A DNA stretch of 64,000 bases, taken from the NCBI GenBank assembly GCA_023634235.1, contig JAMKCF010000018.1:1029195-1093194 (forward strand), read 5' to 3'. This DNA comes from Pisaster brevispinus. Its lineage: Eukaryota > Echinodermata > Asteroidea > Forcipulatida > Asteriidae. Position numbers and translations under genes: made by a program. Below, piece after piece: positions 46,001 to 56,300 of this stretch (position 1 is the first letter of the stretch; each line of letters begins with the position of its first letter). The notes beneath the pieces were generated by a model. That model had not been told where the DNA came from and searched no databases. It saw nothing but the letters and a program-made list of their open reading frames with translations.

Positions 46001-47603
46001 AGCACTGCACGCATGATGTACTTCCTGAACAAGAATCTGTGCAAGCTGATTAGCCCATCCCAGCGGTCCTGGATAGGCCGCTGGGGCCGAGTGAATAGAG
46101 CCACAGCTTTAGACTTTTTAACTCCATATGGTTTACCTGTTGCGGACAACTACTTCCCTGGGCCCAGGTTTCAACATTGGGACGGTTTTTATAATAACAG
46201 CCTCGCGGAACTTCCTTGTCAGCTTGGTGACAACCAGCTTTCGGAATGTACTTGGAAGCGCCATGTCACTGGCATTGGTGCTGTTGCTATACATAATAGA
46301 GAGCAAAACATTTTGTTATGCGAAGTCACTTTGAAATATCAAAATTTAATATTTTTTATTAGTCCTGTGGTTAATCAATTTTGTGTTAGAGACGTACCCA
46401 GAGCACTCTATCAAATGAGGCATCAACCATAAAGCAACTGGTCCCCTCTCATTCTAAATTGACCTTGTGACATGTCTTTTATGCAGTATCGGGTGACCGC
46501 CTGTTAAAACATCCATTTAAAGTGGATTGCATCAAAATACTTGCATTTGACACGCACTTCTAAAGCACCCTACAAGCGCTTGAAAGTTTTTAACAAGGGT
46601 GCGTCCCGAGTAGTTACTTTTGGTTAGCCAATCAGCATTGGTTTTTCAGCACATCCCTACCAGGGGTTAGTGAGGCTGATTGCAGGCTGAAATCCCATTG
46701 ATCCTTGCTCTCAGTCTGGGGGACTTTCTGTGTATGTGTCTGAAACTGTAGCCATCCATTCTAAAGTTTAATAAGAGGACTCTGTAGACTAGAAAGCGAT
46801 AATTTATTTATTATTTTTTTAATGAGATATTGCCCAACTCACAAGGCCGGACGGCCACTTCAAGGTGAGGGCTACACTTAACTGATTTGGGCTGTCAACC
46901 CAGATCAACTGTCACCAGAGGCACATTGCCACCTACTCCTGGGGCTGAATCAGGGTTACCCCCTTCACAGTCCGTAAGGATATAGGCATGGGTATCATCC
47001 ACTAGGAGCCTGGCTGGTAGAGCAGAATGCACTACCTTCCCGACTTTTTACGAAGCAATTATGGTTAAGTGCCTTGCTCAAGGGCACAAGCGTCATGACC
47101 AGGATTGGAACCCACACTCTGCTGCCGACAACACCGGAGCTTGGGTCCGGTGAACTAGACCGCTCGGCCACGACACGCCACAATACATGCCCCCTGTGGG
47201 TGACTGCTCTTTATTCCAAAACCATAAGTTCCGAAAAAAACTTCCAATTTACACAAAGGGTTAGGAATAGGAAAATGCACTTGTGGTGTCGGAATATAGG
47301 GTGTCAAAACATAAGGGTGTCACAGGCCTGAAATTACACGGAGGCCACGGAGGCCGTGGCCTCCGCTGCCCCATGTCTTTGCCTTGGTGCCCCTTCAAAA
47401 GTAGAACTAGAGTGCTGAGAGACAGTCGTAATGTGTTGGATGTTAAACCAGGGCTGATAACTACAGAAATAAAGAAATAAAGAATTCTAGCATTACACAC
47501 ATCAGCCTGCTTAGCAGGGCAGATATCATTTTTAAAATAATTATAATCAGCAATACGTTTTATAACAAAATGTAATCGTGGTAGTTAGTTACCTCGCAGA
47601 CAT
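28916..47603 (-). CDS. PTGR3: Prostaglandin reductase 3 / zinc-binding alcohol dehydrogenase domain protein 2, complete, 13 coding exons
   Basis: MDR-superfamily NADPH-dependent reductase; vertebrate PTGR3 (ZADH2) reduces the 13,14 double bond of 15-keto-prostaglandins. Coding exons from 5' to 3': 47603-47593, 46286-46137, 42773-42683, 41800-41702, 39871-39773, 39008-38969, 37726-37698, 35786-35712, 35407-35336, 34312-34251, 32339-32237, 31351-31166, 28990-28916. They sum to 1092 nt, 363 codons plus TAA, with all phases consistent. The N-terminal GroES-like fold is visible (KLVVTKLTRKFREAV, RNRFVGINATDIHKTAG). The NADPH-binding motif is TAAAGGTGQFAVQYAK (about 163-178), followed by GCHVIGTCSTESKAEFLKS, DVVYECVGG and FILIGFVSGY. 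Human PTGR3 is about 377 aa. Exon 1 supplies only four codons; if it is wrong, translation starts at the ATG at 46264 (352 aa). The C-terminus ends STGL and has no peroxisomal SKL signal. Introns are full of repeats. Confidence 0.95.
29540..29635 (+). mobile_element. tRNA-Leu-derived SINE head, uninterrupted fragment
   Basis: GGCGGTCAAGCGCACTGGAC, then CTCAAGCTCTGG (CAA anticodon), TGATCAGCAGAGTGTGGGTT and CGAGTCCCGGCC. It serves as the empty-site reference for the interrupted copy at 4097-4620. Confidence 0.75.
29894..30107. mobile_element. PIF/Harbinger-like MITE, 214 bp, second copy
   Basis: Same ends and same length as 20856-21069: GGGCCATGTCACACGGGGCA to GCCTCATGTGACAAGGCCC. Flanks are TAA on the left and TTA on the right, compatible with a TWA target with one change. 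It lies in the last PTGR3 intron. Confidence 0.75.
30770..30990 (+). repeat. Dispersed repeat ending GCGCTATATAAGAACTGC
   Basis: The end CGAGTGCGATCAAGCGCTAT, ATAAGAACTGCGTATTTATT resembles the 3' tails of SINE/non-LTR elements widespread in marine invertebrates. It sits in the last PTGR3 intron and no open frame is present. The family is not identified further. Confidence 0.35.
31052..31085. repeat. (AAT)n microsatellite
   Basis: About 11 uninterrupted trinucleotide units in the last PTGR3 intron. Confidence 0.9.
31850..31944 (+). other. Weak candidate terminal exon (unrecognised), inside a PTGR3 intron
   Basis: Plus-strand acceptor CCTTACTCGCAG is followed by an open stretch to TGA at 31942-31944, encoding EKLNCKGRGYNVFKLQAYKG and a basic tail ending ARR. 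It looks protein-like, but no upstream exon with a matching donor was found. It could equally be an old retrogene scrap or chance, and I do not recognise the sequence. Confidence 0.2.
31945..32150 (-). repeat. tRNA-like repeat, reverse
   Basis: GGGATTCGAACCAGGGCCAC reversed gives a box B (GGTTCGAATCCC). GCAAGCGCTTTATGCACTCG and CCACCCATGCCACC follow where the anticodon and D arms would be. Probably another tRNA-derived SINE head with its body toward 31950. Confidence 0.5.
32391..33090. repeat. 15-bp minisatellite, about 47 units, next to a PTGR3 splice acceptor
   Basis: Unit CATGTGACTCAAGAC with variants CATGCGACTCATGAC, CATGCAACACATGAC, CGTGTGACTCTTGAC. The variants recur in the same order several times, so a higher-order unit exists. 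It starts about 50 bp upstream (minus strand) of exon 32339-32237. The unit length is a multiple of three and carries no stop, so the array is open on both strands. About three quarters of the units contain TGACTCA (AP-1 consensus) overlapping CATGTGA (an M-box/E-box word). Confidence 0.95.
33597..33957. repeat. Family B dispersed repeat, copy with CRE palindrome
   Basis: Starts at TGAACATCTGACGTCACG (contains TGACGTCA) and ends at GGATAAAGACAGGGGACCAG. Sequence order matches 28116-28470 throughout. Intron of PTGR3. Confidence 0.7.
34425..34640. repeat. Degenerate AAGTCTCAAGT repeats
   Basis: Imperfect recurrence of AAGTCTCAAGTCAAGTCTCA-like words over about 200 bp, upstream of exon 34312-34251 on the minus strand. 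The units are too diverged to give a period with confidence. Confidence 0.55.
35165..35350 (-). repeat. Tandem triplication (64-66 bp) of a PTGR3 exon end and its splice donor
   Basis: CTTACCGGGTACTCCTTCCT (minus: AGGAAGGAGTACCCG followed by GTAAG) occurs at 35201, 35265 and 35331. Only the last belongs to the intact exon 35407-35336. The other two carry about 30 bp of exon-like sequence, the donor and about 30 bp of intron. They have diverged where the exon reads CTCAAAACGTCTCCC (CTTAAAACGCCC in the copies). Confidence 0.9.
36293..36694. mobile_element. TTAA-type MITE, AGGSAARGTATA family, about 402 bp
   Basis: Left end AGGGAAGGTATACGCTTGGT, right end CCAAAGATATACTTTGCCT (inverted). TTAA on the right (36695-36698) and TCAA on the left. 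Same element in opposite orientation at 58811-59203. Inside, a pair of GAATCTGAGAAGCG/CGCTTTTCAGAT words forms a hairpin. Two further diverged relatives follow at 36720-37150 and 37740-37900. Confidence 0.7.
38223..38688. mobile_element. DNA-transposon-like element with CACCGCGTTTACACT ends, copy 1
   Basis: Terminal inverted repeats CACCGCGTTTACACTTGATC and GGATCCAGTGTAAACGCGATG. The interior has short direct repeats of GGAGGATCAGATCCTGCAAG. A second copy in the same orientation is at 39940-40463; PTGR3 exons 39008-38969 and 39871-39773 lie between them. No transposase. Confidence 0.7.
39940..40463. mobile_element. CACCGCGTTTACACT element, copy 2
   Basis: Same ends and interior order as copy 1, but longer: one more GGAGGATCAGATCC unit at the left and about 30 bp (GTGGAACTTTTGTTGAACCG) near the right. 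Next to PTGR3 exon 39871-39773. Confidence 0.7.
40484..40640. repeat. Dispersed repeat with GCGAATGC tandem words
   Basis: GGTTCATACTTCCTGCGAAT starts a stretch of GCGAATGC/GCGTATGC words followed by TTTTGCAGCGAATGTTTCGC. Diverged relatives are at about 19955-20090 and 47969-48100. PTGR3 intron. Confidence 0.5.
42434..42496. repeat. 30-bp GC-rich hairpin
   Basis: GGTCGTGGCCGTCCGATAAA continues to GGCCCGAGCC at 42463. Positions 42467-42496 are its inverted copy with one C/C mismatch, around a TTC loop. Flanking AACGGCCGTTTAAAACC is also palindromic. Likely the core of a small inverted-repeat element. Confidence 0.8.
42931..43333. mobile_element. MITE with 37-bp inverted ends carrying a nested family B piece
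   Basis: Left end AGAAAACTATAAAAAGTAAA then CTTGCGGGTACAACCAT; right end ATGGTTGTACCCGCAAGTTT then ACTATTTATAGTTTTCT. The interior (about 43006-43220) is a shortened reverse copy of family B, with a perfect 13-bp hairpin CCTGTCTTTATCC. A partial copy of the outer element is at 58434-58566. Between PTGR3 exons 46286-46137 and 42773-42683. Confidence 0.7.
43469..45877. mobile_element. Foldback-like element: nested inverted minisatellite arms, 2.4 kb
   Basis: Outer left arm 43469-43613 is tandem ACTCGTACGCACGCAA-type units (15-17 bp). The outer right arm 45548-45727 and a further piece at 45808-45877 are the same units inverted (TTGCGTGCGTACGAGTT). Inner left arm 44262-44411 is tandem GGACACTTCGTACCTT; the inner right arm 44909-45066 is its inverted form (AAGGTACGAAGTGTCC). 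Spacers hold A/T-rich tandem repeats (TTTTTGGAAAATAAAAC; ATACGGACAAAATAAAGGTA). Foldback transposons, including TU elements described from sea urchin, have long inverted ends built of short tandem repeats. No transposase frame was found, and outer limits and target duplication are not fixed. Confidence 0.65.
45167..45210 (-). promoter_or_regulatory. Histone-mRNA-type 3' stem-loop, with a second similar hairpin
   Basis: On the minus strand GGCCCTTTTCAGGGCC (45182-45167) fits the histone 3' stem-loop pattern exactly: 6-bp stem and 4-base TTTC loop. It is followed by ACACA and by ACAAAAGAGATT, where a purine-rich downstream element is expected. GGTCCTTTCAGGACC (45210-45196) is a one-base-shorter hairpin just upstream. 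No histone reading frame was found nearby. Confidence 0.45.
46825..47185 (-). mobile_element. tRNA-Leu-derived SINE, reverse full copy
   Basis: Reverse of 24702-25060: GAGATATTGCCCAACTCAC at the tail, GCCACCTACTCCTGGGGCTG in the body, GGTTAAGTGCCTTGCTCAAG, and the head ending GGCCACGACACGCCA. Intron 1 of PTGR3. Confidence 0.85.
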
Positions 47604-47760
47604 ACTGGCACAGAGTGTGGTCTTGGTGTCCCTTCTGTTTGAAGTCCTTCTGTTCAAATGATTGCCAATCCAGTCATAAGCAGAGCTGCCTGAGCCGATT
47701 GCAAAACGTGCTGGTTGGCCAATAACAGGGCCATCAGTATTGTCACAGTGATTTTTATTG
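47604..47760 (-). promoter_or_regulatory. Probable PTGR3 5'UTR/promoter with two CCAAT boxes
   Basis: Immediately upstream of the putative first exon. CCAAT words on the plus strand at 47665 and 47719 (ATTGG on the gene strand) are the only obvious promoter elements. The region is less AT-rich than its surroundings and stays open in the frame of the ATG, so an upstream start cannot be excluded. Confidence 0.35.
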
Positions 47761-49689
47761 TGACAAATTAATACACTTTGCTACTTACACCAAGGCCGTT
47801 GCAGCAGAGAGCCTTAAAAGCAAGGTCAAGTCTTATTTCCAAAGTCACGCATGACAGGGTCGGTCCAAAGCCGCACATTATACCGAACAAATTCTATGCT
47901 GGTGGAAGACTTACTGGCACCATGTCATGCATGTACGAAAATTGTAAACATGATAGAGTAAACAATTAACCTGGTTCATACTTCCTGCGAAGGCGTATGT
48001 GATACGAATGTTAATGTCACAAATTCGCAAGGAACCGTTCGGAAGAGTTGCCCACCTACGAAACATTCGCAGCGAAAACAGAGATGTGATGTCGAAATTC
48101 ACATCTTGAGACCCAAGTCTTTTGCAGTCGGTATTCAGCTGTAGCTAGCCTGGTCATTTAATACTAACAATAGATAATACTGTTACAGTGTAATCTGTTA
48201 AGAACGAGAGTGTATGATTTTGTACAAACTCCAAATTAAGTTCAGAAATAATCCAACAGTTGAAAGTTTAATGACAATATTCCCAGAAACAAATTAGAGT
48301 CTGGTAATGGTAGAATAAAAAACCCAAGACTCAAAACCACGTTCACTCAAAATGATGTAATAAGTTCTCAAATAGAAGCCAAGTAACCGGACCTCTGTAC
48401 CATGTGCTGAACGGCAACTGTGTACTCTGTTACTAAAAATACTGTGGTCTGGCGCGCCAAAATGTGGTGTTGGCGAGATCCAAGTGCTGGAAAGTTTGTT
48501 GAACATCCGGGTACTTTGAGCAAAAGTGGATCATTAGTGCGAGGGGTTAAGTTTTTTGAGCAGGTTGAAATAATTTAATTTGATTTTGGCAATTGAAATA
48601 AGGAACGGTTTTTAGATCCAGAATGAGAGAGAATTTTTGACTGTCTTTGATTCTTGACTGCATTTTTGCCTGTCTTTGATTCTAACTTCTTGCTTCTTAA
48701 TGCCTTTATTTCTTTTAAGTTTTCTTTTTTTTCTTAGTGATTGGCTCTTTTTGTCTTTTTATTCCGTCTTCAAAAGCTACGTGAGTTTTTCACATTTTGT
48801 TTTTTCTAAGTATTTATTTTATCTATTTCTTGGTAGTAGAGGTTTTTGGGGTCTGACACATCTGTGATGACAGTTTCTAAAACTTTTGACCCGGATAATT
48901 TTAAATGTACATGTATATATGTACTTGCGTCTGAAGATTTAAAAAAACTAAAATAAATAACAGTGATTTGTCGACTCTTCAAATGCTAATTTCTCTACGT
49001 TGATGGTACCATTCAGACAAGTGTATACCTCTAGTTCTTTATAATTATGAACTTTCTAACAAAACAATAACAGCATAGGGAACTACAACAACATCCGAAA
49101 TGAGAGTTTGCATTTTGCTGGTATAGCATTCTACTCTGCATTTGAGTAAAATATCTACACTCGTAAACAATGGGGGGCTTTTTAGGGACGCGTAGCAGTT
49201 GCCTACCAGTCAAATAATTGATCTCAGAACTTTAAGAAGAGGCAGGGAATTAAAATAAACCAATGATAAGCCTGTAATGAACGTTTGTCATTGAATAAGA
49301 TGGTGGTGGGCCAACCACTATTGAAAATCAACATTAACAGTACAGCATAGGGGACTTTAAAAATCTGAAATGACCAACAAGGTTTTATTAAGCTGCTATA
49401 ATATTCTGTTCTGCACTGAAAAAAAAAAAAAAATAATACAATCATTACTGTTTCACAATTAAAGTGGCCTGTCTACTTGGTCTACACCTGTAAACATGAC
49501 AAGAAGAGACAAGAATTAAAATGTCAAATAATAAATAATAATAATAATAATGAAAATTTATAAGGCGCCGGTATCCGCCATGACTGACGCTCATGGCACA
49601 CTAAACATAATGAAAAGAACAACAAATAAACCACAAGGTAAACAACTGGATAAAATTTTAAATAAATGTGGGTTGGACCATGTCCTTGC

Positions 49690-49790
49690 TCTATGGTTGG
49701 ACAAAGACAAATTTGACAGAGCAGGACTTGAACCAGCGACCTCAGGGTTAATGTGTCGGTGCTCCAACAACTTTGCCATCTAGCCCCGCC
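49690..49790 (-). repeat. tRNA-like repeat, reverse
   Basis: Reversed: GGGGCTAGATGGCAAAGTTG, then GAGCACCGACACATTAACCC and GGTCGCTGGTTCAAGTCCTG (box B). The preceding about 200 bp (from 49550) starts in TTTATAAGGCGCCGGTATCC, probably the SINE body or tail. Confidence 0.5.
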
Positions 49791-50164
49791 GTCTCCTTAT
49801 TTTGGAAATTTCTTTGTTCAGGGTGCCAGTCAGAAGCTATTCAACCCATAGCCAGGAAACACACCCAAGTTTAAGATACAACCATAAAAGTTGCAGAAGA
49901 ACCATCTTAGGTGGATGAAACTTTTTATTTCAAATATCAAGTAATAAATCGTCGGCACGTTGATCCAGAGGTTAAGTTCCGGTCCAGCTCTAGTCAATTT
50001 TTCTTTGTTCCAACCCCATAAATTTAAAATGAAAATACCATTCAACAAGGTCACTATTGCAAGCTCATGCAGATTTTCGTCTACACAATTACACCGAGTG
50101 TTCAAGTTGTTATTTCACAAACACCGGGACCAGACTATTTCAACCCTTTCAGTCTCCATTTAAT

Positions 50165-50660
50165 TGAAACATCAAGATGACTAAACTTCGCTCAAGCACT
50201 TTAGTGCCTCCAGCTCAAGTTCTGGTGGCTCAGTCATCAGAAGGTGGGTTCGAATCAAGGTCATGACACTTGTGAACACTACACTATAACTATAATTGCT
50301 TCTCTTCACCCAGTGGTAAATAATAATAATAACTTTCGATTTATATAGCGCATAATAATTAACACTTAATTCTCTAAGCGCTTTACAATAGTGCCCTGGT
50401 CATTGGGCCAATAACATTCCTGTAATCTTTCTCAGCTCCCTGGGGAGTATACAGCCCGGGCTGCCGTGGCGCTCTGAAGGCTTTTTCAAACACAATATCG
50501 ACCTCTACCCTTGCAGGTACCCATTTATACCCCTGGGTGAAGAGAAGCAATTATAGTAAAGCATCTTGCTCAAGGACACAAGTGTCATTCGAACCCACAA
50601 CCCGATGACTTAACCATCGAAACTTGAATTGGATGCTCTAAATCACTCGGCCACATGACA
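50165..50660. mobile_element. SINE pieces in opposite orientations
   Basis: 50165-50315 has a plus-orientation tRNA-Leu-type box B (GGTGGGTTCGAATCAAGGTC) and tail. From about 50335 to 50660 a reversed element follows: TTATATAGCGCATAATAATT, CAGGTACCCATTTATACCCC, AGAGAAGCAATTATAGTAAA, then GGACACAAGTGTCATTCGAA. Confidence 0.6.
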
Positions 50661-51629
50661 TCCCATGGGTACCTGTGCGGACAGAGATTGTTCTTGTAAT
50701 TGATCTAGCTTGTTCTTGTGATTGATTTGGCTTGTTATGCCTCTCAAGGGAGCTGAGCCAGTGTAAGCAGGGCTCGAATTTGACACTGGACCGCAGGCCC
50801 GAGGCCAGTGATTTTAGTGTCGGGCCAGTAAACTTATGACCGTACAAGTCCGGCGGTCTTGTGTTTTTTTAGTAATAACATGTCACTGTATTTTTTTATT
50901 AAACTGATCAATTGAGTATTGAAGTATTACCCGAAAGAAAAACTTGATAAATCTTCTCTTAGTGCTTGGTACAAAAACAGCTCAAATGTGAAACTGTGTA
51001 GAGTGTTCTTTTCATTTTGATTCCGGTCTTGTAACAAATTTTCTGGTCCAGTAAAAGTTTTGAGCTACAAGTCCTGCAGTCTTGTGAATTTTTTCCCCAA
51101 ATTCAAGCCCTGGTGTAAGGCATAAAATAAATGGCCCAGTGACCAGGGGTAATAATGTTGGAGCGCCATAAGCATCACTGAGTGATAGATTTGAACGCTG
51201 TATAAAAAGCCACTATTATTACTATTAATAGATATTTCCTTTGAAATGTCACAGCTGCGAGTTTAAGTCTCCACAAAAATCAAGCACTTTCAAACAAGGA
51301 AAATTTTGAGTTACAAAAAATTCATTTTGGCAAGCTATTCAATTTAAAAACAAAACAAACAAAAAACACTATATGGAGGCTTTTGTTAATGGTATTAACA
51401 TGTGTGACAATTAATTGAACTTCTACTCTTAAATCTTATACTGAGTTAAGTCTAGTTAACTAGTCTAGTAAACTGGTTATAAGAAACTAAACTAGTCAAG
51501 TTAACTAATCTAGTAAGCTAGTTATAAGAAACTAAACTAGTTGCCGTCTACTCCAGTACTACAGTAAGCTGGTAACCTTATTCTTGTAAGCATTATTGTG
51601 TTGTGCTTTGCTAGTTTTTGTGCAGCTCA

Positions 51630-51830
51630 ATGCCAGGCAATTTACTGGCAACCAGTTCCAGGCAATCTCCATTAAGAAAATTCATTTACATTTCAGTTTT
51701 CTCATTATTTTCTTGGGGATAGTGGGTTACAGCTAGAAGAATGTCTCTTGTGCTGCTGAAGTGTTCCTTTTGCAAGCAGTGCAGTTGCCTGTAAAAATTG
51801 CCCTGTCACACAAGACAATTTTACCAGTTC
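51630..51830. mobile_element. PIF/Harbinger-like MITE, third, truncated copy
   Basis: GGCAATTTACTGGCAACCAG and TTCCAGGCAATCTCCATTAA match 29894-30107. The right end keeps TTGCCCTGTCACACAAG, but the terminal GGGCC is lost on both sides. Confidence 0.6.
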
Positions 51831-53324
51831 CATGCATTCTCAAAGCAAGAACATTAAAATATTTTCAACCTGCCATGTTCGATAAGTTCCTTACACTTTA
51901 ATATCGAGTTGTATAATACATTTGTTTTTCAAAGGTAGGGTCATAGATATATATTTTTTTCATCGTAACACTGATTTGTGGGCAAAATAATACAGAAAGA
52001 TACAATGTGAAAGTTTCAGCTGAATACAGTGTCTACTTGCCGAGAAAACAGCAAAAAAACTATCACAGTATTTTCACAAGAATCCATCCACATTTAGTGA
52101 GGTGACAGCGGGTACCAACCGCATCTCTGGCCGCAGCATTCACGAATGAACCTGAGAAGCCTTGGGTCAAACATTTTCCAAACCATACTTCTTCGAAGAG
52201 AATCCTTTCTCAAAATAGTTGATACCATCAACTAGTTGTTGTCATGGTCATTAAATATTGAAAAATACACAGAGTGCTACATATTTTATGTAAATGTAAA
52301 CACAGATAACTACCGAAAGCACATGCTGGTAGTTTGGCAAAACAGCAACTGACCAGACTTAACGTCACAGTTATATTGCAATTGATCTTTGGATAAATGT
52401 AATAATTAATTGAGTTGTATAATACGTCTTTGCTTTTTTAACACAAAAGTTGGAAAACCAATCCGACTGCCAATTACTTTCAGTAACGGATTCAAACATT
52501 ATTGGATTGTTCTTTGCAAACAACACGAGAGACTAATACTGATAATTTTGTAGCTGGCCGCACTTTGAGCATAAATTATATTGCAATTAAATAAACTGAT
52601 TTTTAAAATATAAATCTTATTAAGTAAGAATTCATTACTTTCCTCTGCTGTTGACCCAGATTGTGTTGGTCACAAAAATAAACACCACCATATTTCATCT
52701 GTGTTTAACATTGAATTTCTTTCTTTGTAGACAGGTTCCATTCTTAAAAAACTACTGGTCCATACACCCAGTTTGAACCATACCCTCCAAAACACTCAAC
52801 TTTTTGGAAGCTCACCTTGAATATTTTTGGCAAAGGTTGGGCCTTCGCATACCATATCCTACCATTTCACACAACCTGTGGAAATTTCTTAAAATTTGTG
52901 CACAAGTTTAAGTGAAAATAGCAAAGAAAATATTTGTTTTATCATGGATTGTTTGCTTTCACATCAGGCTTATTTCGATGTTGACAATCAAAATAAGCAA
53001 TTGCTATTTTCTTGAAATGGCCACTGGTCAGTATTTCAGATTATAATTTAAACATTTTTCTTACACCCGTAACTCTCAAACCACACAACCAAAAACACTA
53101 AAATCAGGTTTTTTTAATTTCTCATGTGACCGAGCAACTTGAGTAAATTTTAAGTCTTTGGAAAAACAGTTTACCCCATGCAAGCATCGATAGTCTGCAG
53201 AACTGAATCCATTGATCGCAAGCAACATTTTTTAGGACATGTATCTGTGCAATGTTACGGCGACGAATAGTACATTTTATCCAATAATTTAACCAAACAG
53301 GTAATAACGAATAGACTCTTTTGT

Positions 53325-56300
53325 TCACTTTTCTTCCTCTGCCCGTTCATCCCTACCTTCCTCTCCCACGAAGTCAGACAGCTCTTTGTTCTCAACGAGC
53401 GCCTCGCGGAAATACTCGATTCGACTCAAGAAACCTTTCAAGGTACTCATGTACTCATCCCGATGTTTGTACATGTGACTCACATGCGGCGAGTCTTCAA
53501 ACGACTTGCTGTAAACGTTGTCGTAACCCATGTTGTTCTTCAAGCTGGACATGACTTGCTCGTTGGACTCGGCCGTGCCCACCGGGTCCGTGTGGGAGTA
53601 GAAGAAGAGGGCAGGGGCGGAGACTGGGTTGTGGTGGAATGTGTAGGAGCTCTTGTGGTAATGCTTTGTGGCTGCAGAGTTCATCACTCTCAGGTACATC
53701 TGTAAACTAGTCTGCATGCTTCGCTGGGCAAGGCGGTTTTTGGTCAAGGCCTTTGAAACAAAATTTAAACAACACGTTAGAGAAATTTTTCTTTTTTGTG
53801 GAGGCTTTTTCATTTGGAAGACGGCTAATTCTGGGTGCAGCTTCATGGCTCTGCTTACCACAAGCAAATACAAATTGCAGTAGTAGAAGTATCCAAGCTT
53901 AACTGAAGCATTATTTCACAGGTTAGGGAGGAAGTTTTTCTTTTGTACTTAGCGTTTATTGATAGAAAGTGATTGAAAGAAAGTTTCTGGTTTTAGGTTG
54001 GTACTGCCACCCCACTTTGTGTGCAAAAACTTGTTTATCCAGAAATACCCCTGGCCATACCCAGGATGACAATAATAATACATTTATATAGCGCCAAATC
54101 TATTTTTATAAAATGCTCTAAGGCACTTCACAAAACGCATTAAAAAGTATATAAAAAGCACATATTATTATTATTATTATTATTATTATTTATTCGACCA
54201 GAACAACACAAAATGTACAAAAATATGTATAACAACAGCACAAAATAAAAAATATGTACAAAATTACATGAAAGCAAACACAAGAAATACACCTAAAAAC
54301 AACTAAACCATAATTTCTAAGCTTTCATTGTATATTCATGGTATGTAAACCACAAAAAAATGGCAGCAATTTCTATGGTTTACATAGATAAAAAAAATTG
54401 TTACAAACCATGGTAAAAACATGTCAAAAAAACGCTAAACAATTAATTGACAAACGGCGCCCCATACGTATATGAGTCATCTGCCTCCCCCAACCCATCA
54501 ACACACACAAAACCCTTTGAAGAAATAGGAACCCAAATAAAAAAATACCACCCACCCCAGTACTTGCCCACAACATTGGAAGACAACACTAAATTATTAC
54601 CCCCACCCTCCTTCCTGATCCAGGTGTACTTGTGGCTGTTGTGGACACTATGTCATCTGAATGTGACAGATTTGGGGATAGACCTATATGATCTGGACAG
54701 ATGTTTTAACCAGCATGAGTGGTTGAATAGTGCTGTGCATCCAGCCAAATCTTGCAGACAGCGCATTTGCAGATCAGGCTCAATATGGGAGAAGGGGTGT
54801 ACAGGGAACACCGGGGCCCAATTTCAAAGAGCTGCTAAGCACAAAAATTTGCTTAGCATGAAATTTCTTCCTTGATAAAAACAAGATTACCAACCAAATT
54901 TCCATGTGTTGCATATTGCTTGTTACTGGTAGTCAGCTGTTGTTTGCTTATCCTGAAAATCACGTGGAAATTTGGTTGGTAATCCTGTTTTTATCGAGGA
55001 AGAAATTTCATGCTAAGCAAATTTTTGTGCTTAGCAGCTCTATGAAATTGGGCCCAGTAAGTAGTGTTTCAAGACAAAAGTGACTGTATGTCGAAAACTT
55101 TATACTTTTCTTACCAGCAGCCGATTTCACGAAACGCTAGGATTAATCCTATCTCGAGTTAGGACGAGTAACTAGTCCTAACTTAGGATTAATCTTAAGG
55201 TTTACATGTTACAGTGCAAGGCTGGGACTCGTCCTAAGTCCTAAGATTAATCCTAAGTTAGGAAGAGTTTGGTGAAATCGACGGCAGGTTACTTTTATTA
55301 CCAAAAGACATTCTGCTTTTGTCATCATACCTACATCATGTAGTTTGAAATGATTGAATGCTCACATGGTTGTGAATGGGCACTGCATGAGATTAAGTTG
55401 AACATAGAATCTAATCAGAAAAAAATCTACACAGATTGAGGGAAACATATATATCTATCTCTCCCTTTTTGAATTATACTGTTTGTGTAATGAACAAGTA
55501 GTTAAGATTGATTCTTCATGGATTGACCACAAAATAAATGGCTAGAAACTGTACATACTGAGTTTCCCCACTTGGTACTGCTTTGATTTATATATTTATT
55601 TCTCATTAATCTCCAGGAAATATCAACATATTGTGGCGTGTCATGGCCTAGCGGTTAAGAGCACCAGATTCAAGCTCTGGTGTTTGATCAGCAGAGTGTG
55701 GGTTCGAGTCCCAGTCGTGACACTTGTGTCCTTAAGCAAGACACTTAACCATGATTGCTCCGTAAAGTTGGGGAGGTAGTGCTTTCTGCTCTACCAGCCA
55801 GGCTTCTGATGGATGATACCCAAGCCTACATCCGTATGGACTGTAAAGGGGGTAACCCTGTTTCAGCCCCAGGAGTAGGTGGCAACGGCCCCTGGAAAAA
55901 TAGTTGATTGTAGCCCACACCTTGAAGTGGCCTTCAGGCCTTGTGTGTCTGGCGACTTGCATAAAAAAAAAATAATTTTAAATGAAAAAAAAATGTGGCT
56001 TATCGTCAAGTCAAAAGATGGTGTTGGGGATATTTGGAAAGATTCAACTGGGTTCCAATTCCATCCTGTGTAATGAACACAATGCCGCAGTTGTACCCAA
56101 ACCCAGATGATACATAAAGGCTTCAGCTATTGTATCCTGAACTGGCCTATTTTGTTGCCTTATCCTCCGGCTGCACTTTTCATGAACATGTATTTCTTCA
56201 TAAATATTTTTTAATATAAGTATATAATGTATTACAAGTCTCCATTATTATTATTATTTTGTTGTTTAATTTCACCTTGGACATGCAAGTAGACATGGAC

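Larger units (their letters stand above)
47761..53324. other. Intergenic region between PTGR3 and the TMEM53-like gene
   Basis: No exon with coherent splice borders and coding content was found on either strand. Contents: GCGAATG-type repeat (47969-48100), T-rich DNA (48650-48840), (AAT)n near 49525, a tRNA-like repeat (49690-49790), SINE pieces (50165-50660), a CAGGCCCGAGGCCAGTGATT repeat (50762-51112, related to 10420-10510 and 18280-18380), a truncated Harbinger-like MITE (51630-51830) and a TTAA-type MITE end (51931). Confidence 0.5.

Noticed and set aside
45932..46432. Plus-strand frame of 166 codons that looks protein-like
   Set aside because: Antisense to PTGR3 coding exon 46286-46137 (RKLVVTKLTRKFREAV). 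The protein-like look comes from the real exon on the other strand.
53463..53883. Plus-strand frames over 53463-53883
   Set aside because: Antisense to the last TMEM53-like exon (53750-53325), whose frame, acceptor and conserved motifs are clear.
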